Positions 1 to 7,401 of a DNA stretch of 23,362 nt are shown in pieces. The position numbers and the translations under genes are program-made. The stretch covers positions 1 to 23,362 of the forward strand of contig CAZDBA010000075.1 of the NCBI GenBank assembly GCA_964503615.1. Direction: 5' to 3'. The stretch comes from CAZDBA01 sp964503615. GTDB taxonomy: Bacteria > Planctomycetota > Planctomycetia > Pirellulales > Pirellulaceae. Position 1 is the first letter of the stretch. Each line of letters starts with the position of its first letter. The notes under the pieces are model-generated. The model did no database searches, was not told the DNA's origin, and saw only the letters and a list, made by a program, of their open reading frames with translations.

Positions 1-1
1 T

Positions 2-265
2 TGCGTGCTGGACGAAGTTGATGCTCCTTTTGACGAAGCCAATATTGGGCGTTTCGTCGACGTGCTGAAGAGCTTTTTGAGCTGGACCAAATTTGTGATC
101 GTTACCCACTCGAAAAAAACGATGACCGCTGCTACAACACTTTACGGCGTCACGATGCAGGAATCGGGCGTTTCGAAGCGGGTCAGTGTCCGCTTCGAAG
201 ATGTTAGCGAAGACGGGCATATCTCAGAAGAAGCGATCAATCGAGTCGAGGACGATGCGGCGTAA
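2..265 (+). CDS. smc: Chromosome segregation ATPase SMC, C-terminal fragment
   Basis: This is the 3' end of a gene whose start lies left of the window; 87 codons and a TAA stop are visible. The fragment opens with CVLDEVDAPFDEAN, the Walker B and D-loop region of an SMC/RecN-type ABC ATPase head. It is followed by a segment reading FVIVTHSKKTM, which matches the H-loop (switch) region where a conserved His contacts ATP gamma-phosphate. The sequence after that, with TLYGVTMQESGVSK, is the usual end of the bacterial SMC head. SMC dimers entrap and organise DNA together with ScpA and ScpB. The acidic last 25 residues are typical of a poorly conserved tail. The family call is strong. The choice of SMC over other SMC-like ATPases rests on the TLYGVTMQESGVSK wording. 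The GTG at 5-7 is an internal Val codon, not a start. Confidence 0.9.
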   Translation, partial: CVLDEVDAPFDEANIGRFVDVLKSFLSWTKFVIVTHSKKTMTAATTLYGVTMQESGVSKRVSVRFEDVSEDGHISEEAINRVEDDAA

Positions 266-383
266 TTCAAACGTTCCAGCTTTGAACAATTTTCAGCAGC
301 TTTTTAACGTAACACAACATTCACTGGCTACTGCTGCGCTAAGGTCTTCTACTTCTACTACGACGAAAGTTGGGTTGTAGAAG

Positions 384-1271
384 ATGGAAATCGAGCTCAT
401 CGTCAGCTACGCGATCGGATTGCTTATCGGGCTTGTGATGGGTTTGATCGGCGGAGGCGGTTCGGTCGTCCTGCCGACCTTTATCTATCTGCTTAAAATC
501 AACGAGATCCTGGCAACGGCCTATACGTTGTTGCTGGTTGGCGTGACTGCAATTTTTGGGGCCGTGCCCCGTGTTCGGGCCAAGCAAGTTGATTTTGCTT
601 CGGTCGTTACTCTGGGTATTCCAATTTTCATTGGAACGATGATCGTTCGATACGGAATCCAGCACGTTCCTGAAAATCTCTTTTCGATTGGCAGCGTGCG
701 CGTAACCAGACAGATGGCGATCCTGTTGATCTTTGCTTCGATTCTGTTGCTTTCGTTTGCCTCAATGGCAGGTTTTATCGGTAAGAACCTTAAGCCTCGA
801 ACTAACTTTCGCAAGGACAGCCCCGTTGCGTATTACGTGACGTTGATGAGTTGCGGGCTATTGATCGGACTCATTTCGGCGACGGTTGGAGCTGGTGGTG
901 GCGTTATGATCGTGCCATTGTTGGTGCTGGTGATGGGCGTTGAGATGAAGACGGTGATCGGAACCAGTCTGACCATCATGGCAATCAAATCCCCAGTCAG
1001 CTTCTTTCTGTCCGACGCGATAACGTTGCGAGATCAGATCGACTGGTGGTTTTTGTTGACGTTTGGGTCGATCATGATCGTCGGCGCGATCATCGGTTCG
1101 CGTCTGGCTAAACGCGTCGATAGCGACAGCCTTAAAAAGGGGTTCGCCTGGTTCATACTCTTGATGGCTTGCTACATCTTTATCAAAGAGATCTTTTTCG
1201 GTGCTCCAGCGGAGGTCGAAGCGGGTGCAGCCCTGCTAGGAAATGGGTTTGGGCTTTGCTGTTTACTGTGA
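384..1271 (+). CDS. TauE/SafE family membrane transporter (putative sulfite/organosulfonate exporter)
   Basis: The 295-residue protein is very hydrophobic, with about eight predicted membrane segments. It shows the internal duplication of the TauE/SafE (DUF81) family: GLLIGLVMGLIGGGGSVV near residue 12 and GLLIGLISATVGAGGGVM near residue 158 are the two glycine-rich half-repeats, each followed by a P-containing helix. Family members export sulfite, sulfoacetate or related anions across the inner membrane, but the substrate cannot be read from the sequence. The ATG at 384 is preceded only by a weak purine stretch. The gene stands alone on the plus strand, 118 bp after smc, and converges with a sulfotransferase gene. 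A link to sulfur chemistry through that neighbour is inference only. Confidence 0.9.
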   Translation: MEIELIVSYAIGLLIGLVMGLIGGGGSVVLPTFIYLLKINEILATAYTLLLVGVTAIFGAVPRVRAKQVDFASVVTLGIPIFIGTMIVRYGIQHVPENLFSIGSVRVTRQMAILLIFASILLLSFASMAGFIGKNLKPRTNFRKDSPVAYYVTLMSCGLLIGLISATVGAGGGVMIVPLLVLVMGVEMKTVIGTSLTIMAIKSPVSFFLSDAITLRDQIDWWFLLTFGSIMIVGAIIGSRLAKRVDSDSLKKGFAWFILLMACYIFIKEIFFGAPAEVEAGAALLGNGFGLCCLL

Positions 1272-1310
1272 GCTCAAGCTGCTGACCTACAACAGATCGC
1301 CAACGTTAAA

Positions 1311-1329
1311 ACTGCTCAGTTTGAGTAGT
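1311..1329 (+). terminator. Weak hairpin between convergent genes
   Basis: ACTGCTCA (1311-1318) and TGAGTAGT (1322-1329) pair over eight positions, including one G-U, around a GTT loop. The hairpin lies in the 59-bp gap between the TauE-like gene (ending at 1271) and the sulfotransferase (ending at 1331). It is followed by only ATTAATT rather than a clean T-run, so it is a marginal terminator candidate. Confidence 0.35.
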
Positions 1330-1330
1330 A

Positions 1331-2146
1331 TTAATTCCAAGGGATTTCATATTCGAGCTCACTCATAAAGCCACCACAAAGCTCCTGAAACATTGACCTT
1401 TGTTCCTCTGTCCAGGATTTCCATCGCTCTGATTTCTCCTGAAAGTAGTTTGCCTTTTCTTCAGCTGATAGTTGCTCAAAATCAGGTGAATTCGTTTCTT
1501 TCTCTTGGGTTGGGTGGCGTAAACAGTTCAGGATATTGTCCGCCGGTTCATCTGCAAGCCGGATCCCCATCCAGCTGGAAAGTGCCGACAGTTTTGCCCG
1601 AATCGTAAATTCGTCGTAAAACCATTCGTGACGAAACAAGCGAAAGCGGTCTGGATTCTGTTCGCCCCATTGGGCGATCGGTTGGCTACGCTTCCAAACT
1701 TGGCAATGGTTTTCAAACTCGTGATCAGCAAACGAACGATATCGAATCCGGGACGAAACGACTTCGATCCCATTTCGTACCAGGCAAACGATTTTTGCAT
1801 CTGGAAAAACTTGACAGAGATAGTCCATTTGGTCGCCAGCGGGATTGATGGCGGCGAAGCGAATCGGGCGGGCGGCGAGAGCTCGGTCCGGCCAAATGAG
1901 CTGCGTGATCGCGCTGCGAAAAACAGCGTCATACTCTTTTTGTTCCACTACCATCGAATACTGGCGGGATTGCTGTTTGCAGTTTTTCTCAGCCACCTCC
2001 AGAATGTCCTGTACAACGTTGTTTTCACGATTGTTGTAATAGATGTCTGGGTGCAAACCCAGGCTGGTGCGAAAGATGGTCGTACCACTACGCCCGACTG
2101 CACAAAGAAAGAGGTGCTGTATCGTTGGGGATTGTTGTTGAGACAA
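1331..2146 (-). CDS. PAPS-dependent sulfotransferase family protein
   Basis: The 271-residue protein has the two phosphate-binding signatures of cytosolic/Golgi-type sulfotransferases. CAVGRSGTT at residues 15-23 is the 5'-phosphosulfate loop. KIVCLVRNGIEVVSSRIRYRS at 118-138, with R124 and S131 or S132, is the 3'-phosphate-binding segment. Such enzymes transfer sulfate from PAPS to a hydroxyl or amine; planctomycetes carry many of them, generally of unknown acceptor. There is no signal peptide or membrane segment, so it is predicted cytoplasmic. No ATG is available in frame before the conserved strand. The TTG at 2146 gives a plausible short N-terminus with AAGG about nine bases upstream. 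It lies 37 bp downstream of the restored end of the substrate-binding protein gene on the same strand, so co-transcription is likely. The start codon is the weakest part of the call. Confidence 0.85.
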   Translation of the reverse strand: MSQQQSPTIQHLFLCAVGRSGTTIFRTSLGLHPDIYYNNRENNVVQDILEVAEKNCKQQSRQYSMVVEQKEYDAVFRSAITQLIWPDRALAARPIRFAAINPAGDQMDYLCQVFPDAKIVCLVRNGIEVVSSRIRYRSFADHEFENHCQVWKRSQPIAQWGEQNPDRFRLFRHEWFYDEFTIRAKLSALSSWMGIRLADEPADNILNCLRHPTQEKETNSPDFEQLSAEEKANYFQEKSERWKSWTEEQRSMFQELCGGFMSELEYEIPWN

Positions 2147-2183
2147 AATCGGTTTGCCTTGGGTTGAAAATCGGAACCGCTTC

Positions 2184-2315
2184 TTAGATGTTTTGCCAAA
2201 CTTCTGTCAGCAGGTAATCTCGGTCCGGAACCAGTTCAATTTTGCGAAGGTATCGAATCACTTTTTCCAAAGCCTGTTCAGGGCAGTCGAAGTTGAAACA
2301 CCATTTAGTGTGTGA
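2184..2315 (-). pseudogene. Displaced C-terminal end of the substrate-binding protein
   Basis: In the frame not used by the main reading, the minus strand from 2315 reads SHTKWCFNFDCPEQALEKVI, then an amphipathic segment YLRKIELVPDRDYLLTEVW, and stops with TAA at 2186-2184. This joins smoothly onto EWF in the upstream frame (EWF...SHTKW...PEQALEKV) and has the helix-rich character expected of this family's C-terminus. The interval 2184-3103 is 920 bases, so a single missing base would give 307 codons. I infer that the two parts are one gene. Confidence 0.7.
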
Positions 2316-3103
2316 GCGAACCATTCTTGCGTGTCCTCAGGTTTCAAATCGTAGCGGCTGGCAATTACCTGGACGGCATCTTTTGACTTGGACAGATCTT
2401 CGGCTGATTGTTGGGTGATTTCCAGCGCTCGTTTAAGGCGGCCCGAATCGGAATCGATAAACTCACGCCGCGCACAAGCCACAAACGCCGGCCACGGCAC
2501 GACCCGTTCACCGACCCGACGAAACTCGCCCGAATCAACCAGTGGCATCGTCATGAACTTTTCCCACAGGAACACTTCTGCCGATCCGCCGGCCAACGCT
2601 GCCCGAGCGCCGTCGAGATTTTTTACAATCTCAAACTTCATCGAGTCTGTGCTCCAGTCGCGTTCGGCGGCGTCGACGATCGCCATCAAGTGAGAACCGC
2701 TGCCCATCCGACTGATCGCGTACTTTCTGCCTTGGATTTGATCGAGCGTTTGAATGTTGCTGTCAGCCGAAACGTGAATTCCCCAGATCAATGGGGAATG
2801 GGTGTAAGCTTTTACCAATCGGTTGGCTGCTCCGTTAAGGATCTTTGCCACACCGCCTTCGGTCAGGAGAATGGCAACGTCTAATTGGTCATCGGCCAAC
2901 ATTTGGCACATCGCACCGGTGCCGCCGGGAACTTCGATAAACTCGACGGCGAGTCCTTCATCGGCGAAAGCTCCTGATTCCAGAGCGAGATGCAAAGGCA
3001 AATTGAAATGTTCCGGAACGCCGCCAATACGAATAGGTTTTGCTGCTGAACTCAAATTCGAATCACTGTTAAGAGGTGGGACACGAACTGTCGAGATTAA
3101 CAA
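2258..3103 (-). CDS. NMT1/SsuA-type substrate-binding protein, frameshifted near the C-terminus
   Basis: The reading frame gives a periplasmic-binding-protein fold of the NMT1/THI5/SsuA class: IRIGGVPEHFNLPLHLALESGAF near the N-terminus, then GGTGAMCQMLADDQLDVAILL, then the RMGSGSHLMA and LWEKFMTMPL segments. Proteins of this class bind small organic ligands such as sulfonates or pyrimidine precursors. No signal peptide is visible, and no ABC permease or ATPase lies nearby. Two oddities stand out. No ATG precedes the conserved region; TTG at 3103 is the best start. The frame also ends abruptly as LNRLWKK just after EWFAHT, while the neighbouring frame continues with a credible C-terminus to a stop at 2184. 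A one-base loss (or two-base gain) around 2309-2317, in a short GT run, would explain this. It may be a sequencing error or a recent pseudogene. Confidence 0.75.
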   Translation of the reverse strand: MLISTVRVPPLNSDSNLSSAAKPIRIGGVPEHFNLPLHLALESGAFADEGLAVEFIEVPGGTGAMCQMLADDQLDVAILLTEGGVAKILNGAANRLVKAYTHSPLIWGIHVSADSNIQTLDQIQGRKYAISRMGSGSHLMAIVDAAERDWSTDSMKFEIVKNLDGARAALAGGSAEVFLWEKFMTMPLVDSGEFRRVGERVVPWPAFVACARREFIDSDSGRLKRALEITQQSAEDLSKSKDAVQVIASRYDLKPEDTQEWFAHTLNGVSTSTALNRLWKK

Positions 3104-3336
3104 TTGAGTACGGTAATTGTCCAGCGTGTCCGACGATTTCGAAGCCTGATCACGGCAACGGAAGCGGTCTGAACGTGAATAACTCGACGGTGAAAACGGC
3201 TACTTACGCTGGATATCGTGGGCAGAGCCTTTGAAAGTAGTACATTCTTGTTTTCGTTGGCTTTCGTACAACCTCACGTCGCCAATAATCTCAAGTTCCG
3301 CTACAATCTTGAGCTTGGAAATAGATCGGATTAATT

Positions 3337-3362
3337 GCCCGTTTTACGTAAATTAAACGGGC
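3337..3362 (+). promoter_or_regulatory. Hairpin in the ftsH leader
   Basis: GCCCGTTT (3337-3344) and AAACGGGC (3355-3362) form a perfect eight-base inverted repeat around a ten-base loop. The overlapping segment TTTACGTAAA (3343-3352) is itself a ten-base palindrome. The structure ends 22 bases before the ftsH ATG at 3385, so it could be a leader-RNA hairpin or a protein-binding site. The rest of the 281-bp divergent gap (3104-3384) shows nothing else I can name; no convincing -35/-10 pair was found. Confidence 0.4.
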
Positions 3363-3384
3363 GTTTGAATATACGAGAGAATTG

Positions 3385-5499
3385 ATGGAAAACCAAAACA
3401 AGGACGACAAACAGAAACTTGATCCGGAAAAGCGTCCAGCTCGTGGACTGAACTTTTGGATTCTGTTGTTCCTCATTTCCTGTTTTTTCGTATACGTGAT
3501 GTCTTACGTGTTCTTCAATGATGCGGAGCAAATCTCGTTGGGTTATTTTAAAAAATTGCTCAAGAACCAGGACTATTACGGCAAGCAGTTAAAGGATGGC
3601 AATAAGAAGATCACGCAGACGATCGAGTTCCTTAAGTACGAGGAGTCGACCGCCACAGGGTACTTTGGTGACTTCATACCGCCACGTGAACCGTACTACA
3701 ACAGCGAAGGTGAATTAGAACCTTCGAAATCTTCTGCCCGCAAAATGAAAAAGCGGTTTCGCATCACGCTGCCGTTAGGTGAAGAGTCGCGTCATGCTCT
3801 GGAGGCAGAAGTCGAAGCGGCAGGTGTTAGTTTTGATCAAGCGCCTGCAAACAATATTCTTAGTTACTACACCGGTTTGCTGCTTCTGTTTACGCTGGGC
3901 TTTTTATTGTTCATGTTTCTGTCGTTGCGAAGATCGCAAAATCAGATGTTGGGCGGAGGCGGGTTCCTTTCGAATTTTTCACGCAGTCCAGCCAAGAAGT
4001 ATGAAGCCTCCGAAGATCCGATTACGTTCAAAGACGTCGCGGGACTTGAGGGTGTGAAAGCAGATTTGCAAGAGATCGTTGAATTCCTCAAGGACCCTTC
4101 ACGTTTTCAGAAACTCGGTGGCCGTGTACCAAAAGGTGTTTTGCTGATCGGCCCGCCGGGTACCGGAAAGACACTGTTGGCCAAAGCGGTGGCCGGCGAA
4201 GCCGAAGTGCCCTACTTTAGCGTTAACGGTTCTGAGTTCATTCAGATGTTCGTCGGCGTGGGTGCCAGTCGTGTGCGCGACTTGTTCCAAACGGCCAAAT
4301 CGCAATGTCCGGCAATTATCTTTGTTGACGAGATCGACGCAGTCGGTCGACAGCGTGGAGCCGGATTGGGTGGCGGACATGATGAACGAGAGCAGACTTT
4401 GAACCAGATTCTCGGTGAGATGGACGGGTTCCAAGGCTCTGACTCGGTAATCGTTCTGGCGGCCACGAACCGACCGGACGTTCTTGATCCTGCGTTGCTG
4501 AGACCGGGTCGTTTTGATCGCCATATCACGGTCAGCCGCCCAACGTTGAAGGGGCGTTATCAAATTTTCAAAGTCCACGTGCGCGATGTGCCGCTGGCGG
4601 AGGATGTCGATCTGGAGATTCTGGCTCAGGCAACCACGGGCATGACGGGAGCGGACATTCGCAACCTCGTCAACGAAGCAGCGTTGTGGGCGGCTCGCAA
4701 AAATGCGACGAAAGTGGAGATGGATCACTTCTACTACGCTCACGATAAAGTTCTCATGGGGGCCAAGCGTGAAGAGGTGTTCAGCGAAAAAGAGAAAGAG
4801 CGAACGGCTTACCACGAAGCTGGGCACACGATCGCAGCTTGGTTTTTGGAAGGAGCTTATCCGGTCCATAAAGTCTCGATCGTTCCACGCGGTTTTGCTG
4901 CCGGTGTCACACAGATGATTCCGGAAGAAGAACGAACCAACATGTCGGAACATGAGCTCAAAGAGCAGCTGATGGTTCTGTTGGCCGGACGCGCTGCCGA
5001 GCAATTGATCTACAAAGAACTCACAGTGGGAGCCCAGAACGACCTCGAGAAAGCGACCAGCATTTCCCGCCGCATGGTGACTCAATGGGGAATGAGCGCA
5101 AAAGTCGGGCCCGTTAGTTTTAAGATGACTGACGAAGATCCATTCCTGGGTCGTGAGATGCAACAAAGCCGCGTGTTTAGTGAGCATACTTTGGAGGTCA
5201 TTGACGACGAGATCACTTCGATTCTGAACGAAGCGGCTGTTAACGCTTTGGAATTGATGAAGAAGAAAAGTGAGTTGCTTGAGTCGTTGACGCGTGAGTT
5301 GCTTAAAGCCGAAGAGATGGATCGGTTTGAGATCGAAGAGATCCTTGGACCATCGGTCCACAAACGCGCGCTACCTGCCTTGAAAAAGGAAAAGGACGAA
5401 GCACTCGAGGCGGAAAAGAAAGCGGCAGAAGAGTCGTCTTCTGATGCAGAGAGCAAAGAAGCACAGGCCGAAGAAGCGAAGTCGGACGAAGAGGTTTAG
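3385..5499 (+). CDS. ftsH: ATP-dependent zinc metalloprotease FtsH
   Basis: FtsH is a membrane-anchored hexameric AAA+ protease that extracts and degrades misfolded membrane proteins and short-lived regulators. All its parts are visible in 704 residues. There are two membrane segments (about 22-44 and 160-180) flanking an FtsH-ext-like periplasmic domain. Next come Walker A GPPGTGKT at 256-263, the pore-loop FVG, Walker B IFVDEID at 312-318, and the second region of homology with NRPDVLDPALLRPGRFDR. The zinc motif HEAGH lies at 477-481 and the third ligand is Asp553 in GAQND. The last 50 or so residues are a Lys/Glu/Ala-rich, strongly charged tail, longer than in many FtsH proteins. ATG at 3385 is preferred over the adjacent TTG at 3382; GAGAG lies just upstream. 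The gene is monocistronic and divergent from the binding-protein gene. Confidence 0.98.
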   Translation: MENQNKDDKQKLDPEKRPARGLNFWILLFLISCFFVYVMSYVFFNDAEQISLGYFKKLLKNQDYYGKQLKDGNKKITQTIEFLKYEESTATGYFGDFIPPREPYYNSEGELEPSKSSARKMKKRFRITLPLGEESRHALEAEVEAAGVSFDQAPANNILSYYTGLLLLFTLGFLLFMFLSLRRSQNQMLGGGGFLSNFSRSPAKKYEASEDPITFKDVAGLEGVKADLQEIVEFLKDPSRFQKLGGRVPKGVLLIGPPGTGKTLLAKAVAGEAEVPYFSVNGSEFIQMFVGVGASRVRDLFQTAKSQCPAIIFVDEIDAVGRQRGAGLGGGHDEREQTLNQILGEMDGFQGSDSVIVLAATNRPDVLDPALLRPGRFDRHITVSRPTLKGRYQIFKVHVRDVPLAEDVDLEILAQATTGMTGADIRNLVNEAALWAARKNATKVEMDHFYYAHDKVLMGAKREEVFSEKEKERTAYHEAGHTIAAWFLEGAYPVHKVSIVPRGFAAGVTQMIPEEERTNMSEHELKEQLMVLLAGRAAEQLIYKELTVGAQNDLEKATSISRRMVTQWGMSAKVGPVSFKMTDEDPFLGREMQQSRVFSEHTLEVIDDEITSILNEAAVNALELMKKKSELLESLTRELLKAEEMDRFEIEEILGPSVHKRALPALKKEKDEALEAEKKAAEESSSDAESKEAQAEEAKSDEEV

Positions 5500-5561
5500 G
5501 CTTTTTCTGTGACCTTCGCTCCTCTGTGTTTCAAAAATTCGGGTGACGTTTCTGGGCTTTT

Positions 5562-6797
5562 CTATTTGGATTTGCCGCTTTGTGGTTCACCCATCACGAT
5601 GGCGGTGAAGTCTCGTGTGGCACCTTCCGTTTCTCGAACTTTTTCAGCTGCTTTGTTGTACTTGTCGTCTTCGAAATGTTTGGAAAAGAGTCCGAAGGTC
5701 ATGCGAGAATCGTTCGTCAGGTAGAACTCTTTCATCTGTGCGTGCGGCCATTTGGATTCGCCTGTAATGTAGGGCAGTAGTCCCTCGAACGCCTTTTGCA
5801 TTCCGCATCCATGCTGCGGAATGAACTCCCAGAGATTTTCGTCGATATGCTCGCCAACTCGCGCGATTCGGGACATCGCGGTGATATTGAAAACGGAATA
5901 GAACAAAGCCCGCGTTCGTTTTAATTCAGCTGCTTGATTGCCTTCGGCATCGAACTGAGTCGCAAGGCGTTGTCGAGCCCCTTGAACGATCTCCCTCGCG
6001 ATATCCTCACGTCCTACGAACAATGCATATCGGGCTCGCTGAGCGGCAAACCAAGTCCCATGATTGTTGGTCGCGCTGGCTTCTTTTTGACCAAGCGGGT
6101 TTTCGCCCAACCATTGCTGGAATTCGTCAAACCATGATCGAAGCGCCGCTTGGTCTTCGGCAGTCCAGTTTGTTTCGTCGAACAGCTCAACCGTGTCCAG
6201 CACCAACATAAAACCACGTACGTCAATGATCCCGAACGAGCGGCCATCTTCGCGCCCAGGAACGCCTTGGGCGTAGTTGAGATTCGGGTTCATGTAAGTG
6301 GCTTCATCGATGAACCAAGCCCGCACCAACTTTACCGCATGCCTGGTGTAGCGAGGTTCTTTCAAGACGTAACCGGCCAGCCCCAGTGTTTGGACGTCGT
6401 TCTGAAATTTTCCCAGCCGATCACGATCTCCCTTGGCGATTTGCCCATCGTTGGAAACCCCGTCTTTGCGGATAAACGGCAATCCGTCGGGCTTTTTTGG
6501 ATCGGGCCACCAGTAGCGGGAGTAGCTAAGGTAGTCGTGAATATCTCCGCTGGGAGGAACGCCTTCTTTGTGCGTTACCGAGTAGAGCTCATTCTTCAAA
6601 GCGGAGTCTGCAGCTTTTCTGAGTCGGTTGACCGCGAGTGCGACTTGTGAGTCCTTGTCGTATTCACCGTTACGAGTTCGGTCAATTTGTGCGCGATCCC
6701 AAATTACCTGCCCCGCCAAATCGTTTGCTAAAAACGAAACGACGAATATCGCAACGAAAAAATAAACTTGGTGAATCGTCCAGCTTGTTAGCCGCAT
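5562..6797 (-). CDS. Exported alginate-lyase-like protein (PL5-type fold)
   Basis: The 411-residue protein starts with a signal peptide (residues 1 to about 29, ending LAGQ) and then an all-helical domain matching the alginate lyase family: LSYSRYWWPDP at 90-100, a WFIDEATYMNPNLNYAQ segment at 161-177, and NNHGTWF at 244-250. In PL5 alginate lyases the Asn-His pair of this motif and a later Arg and Tyr form the catalytic site. Here R294/R296 and Y300 in KRTRALFY lie at about the right distance. Such enzymes cleave mannuronate links of alginate by beta-elimination in the periplasm or outside the cell. Related proteins in planctomycetes may act on other uronic-acid polymers, so the substrate is inferred. 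ATG at 6797 is followed directly by the signal peptide. It may be read through from the small gene at 6926-7096. Confidence 0.85.
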   Translation of the reverse strand: MRLTSWTIHQVYFFVAIFVVSFLANDLAGQVIWDRAQIDRTRNGEYDKDSQVALAVNRLRKAADSALKNELYSVTHKEGVPPSGDIHDYLSYSRYWWPDPKKPDGLPFIRKDGVSNDGQIAKGDRDRLGKFQNDVQTLGLAGYVLKEPRYTRHAVKLVRAWFIDEATYMNPNLNYAQGVPGREDGRSFGIIDVRGFMLVLDTVELFDETNWTAEDQAALRSWFDEFQQWLGENPLGQKEASATNNHGTWFAAQRARYALFVGREDIAREIVQGARQRLATQFDAEGNQAAELKRTRALFYSVFNITAMSRIARVGEHIDENLWEFIPQHGCGMQKAFEGLLPYITGESKWPHAQMKEFYLTNDSRMTFGLFSKHFEDDKYNKAAEKVRETEGATRDFTAIVMGEPQSGKSK

Positions 6798-6925
6798 AAT
6801 CGTCTAATCCAATCGCAATGAGGTTCGAGAGACTCTCATTGTAGACGAACGTTGCAGACGCGAAAGAAAATTCAGGATCGAAAACCAGCAGTTGTGGCTA
6901 TCGTCGTCCAAGGGGCTATTGAAGC

Positions 6926-7096
6926 CTACTTTTTCTTAGCCTTGCTCTTCTTTGCCTTTTTCTTTGATTTCTTTTTGGTCGTCTTCTTTTTGGCGGTTGT
7001 CGTCTTTTTAGTTGTAGACTTTTTCGTTTTACCACCAAACGCAGCAGCCCAGTTTTCTGAATACTTTTCTGTGGCTCCAGATCTCAGGATCGTCAT
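6926..7096 (-). CDS. Small Lys/Thr-rich basic protein, 56 residues
   Basis: The minus strand holds an ATG-initiated 56-codon frame with GGAG nine bases upstream of the start (ACGGAGAACCGAACAATG). The first 22 residues read MTILRSGATEKYSENWAAAF and then GG, a compact non-repetitive head. The rest, from about residue 23, is almost only Lys, Thr, Ser and Ala, ending KAKKSKAKKK. The tail resembles histone H1-like or AlgP-like bacterial nucleic-acid-binding tails. From memory, small proteins of the same plan (head with a Y-x-x-N-W-x-x-A-F-G-G motif plus a Lys-rich tail) occur widely in planctomycetes, but I cannot verify that here. The opposite strand is also open over this stretch, but that frame is a run of Phe/Val/Leu, the mirror image of Lys-rich coding, so the minus strand is preferred. 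The function is unknown; a DNA- or RNA-binding role is inference. Confidence 0.8.
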   Translation of the reverse strand: MTILRSGATEKYSENWAAAFGGKTKKSTTKKTTTAKKKTTKKKSKKKAKKSKAKKK

Positions 7097-7401
7097 TGTT
7101 CGGTTCTCCGTACCTTTTTATGAATTGAAGACGGTCACAGTATCGACTTTCACAACACTGTTCTCAAACAAATTTTGCCTACCGTCAATTTTTCGAGTCA
7201 GTATGAGAGGTTTGAGTGCTAAAAGCGTCAAGTGCAGTTTAGGTTTACGGGTGGATTTAAAGTTGGTTCGTGAAATTTGGTATGATGGAGACTCCAATAA
7301 AAGGACGAGATCAGTTACGTTTTTTTCTAAACTCTGGAAAACTGGACGAATCTAAAATGTCGAGAATCACTACTTCTGAATGGATTCGAGAATCTGTTGA
7401 G

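Noticed and set aside
1628..2167. 179-codon plus-strand frame
   Set aside because: It is antisense to the sulfotransferase, whose phosphate-binding motifs are clear on the other strand.
4099..5361. 420-codon minus-strand open frame
   Set aside because: It is wholly antisense to the catalytic part of ftsH. Its His/Arg/Gln-rich composition is typical of a shadow frame and ftsH is intact.
7258..7290. Promoter-like TATGAT before the propeller/heme gene
   Set aside because: The only -35-like word at suitable spacing is TTAAAG, a poor match, and the box overlaps possible coding starts. It is too weak to list.
6852..7355. 167-codon plus-strand frame with runs of Phe, Val and Leu
   Set aside because: The hydrophobic run is the complement of the Lys-rich 56-residue gene, and it has no proper start signal. 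It could be mistaken for a membrane protein.
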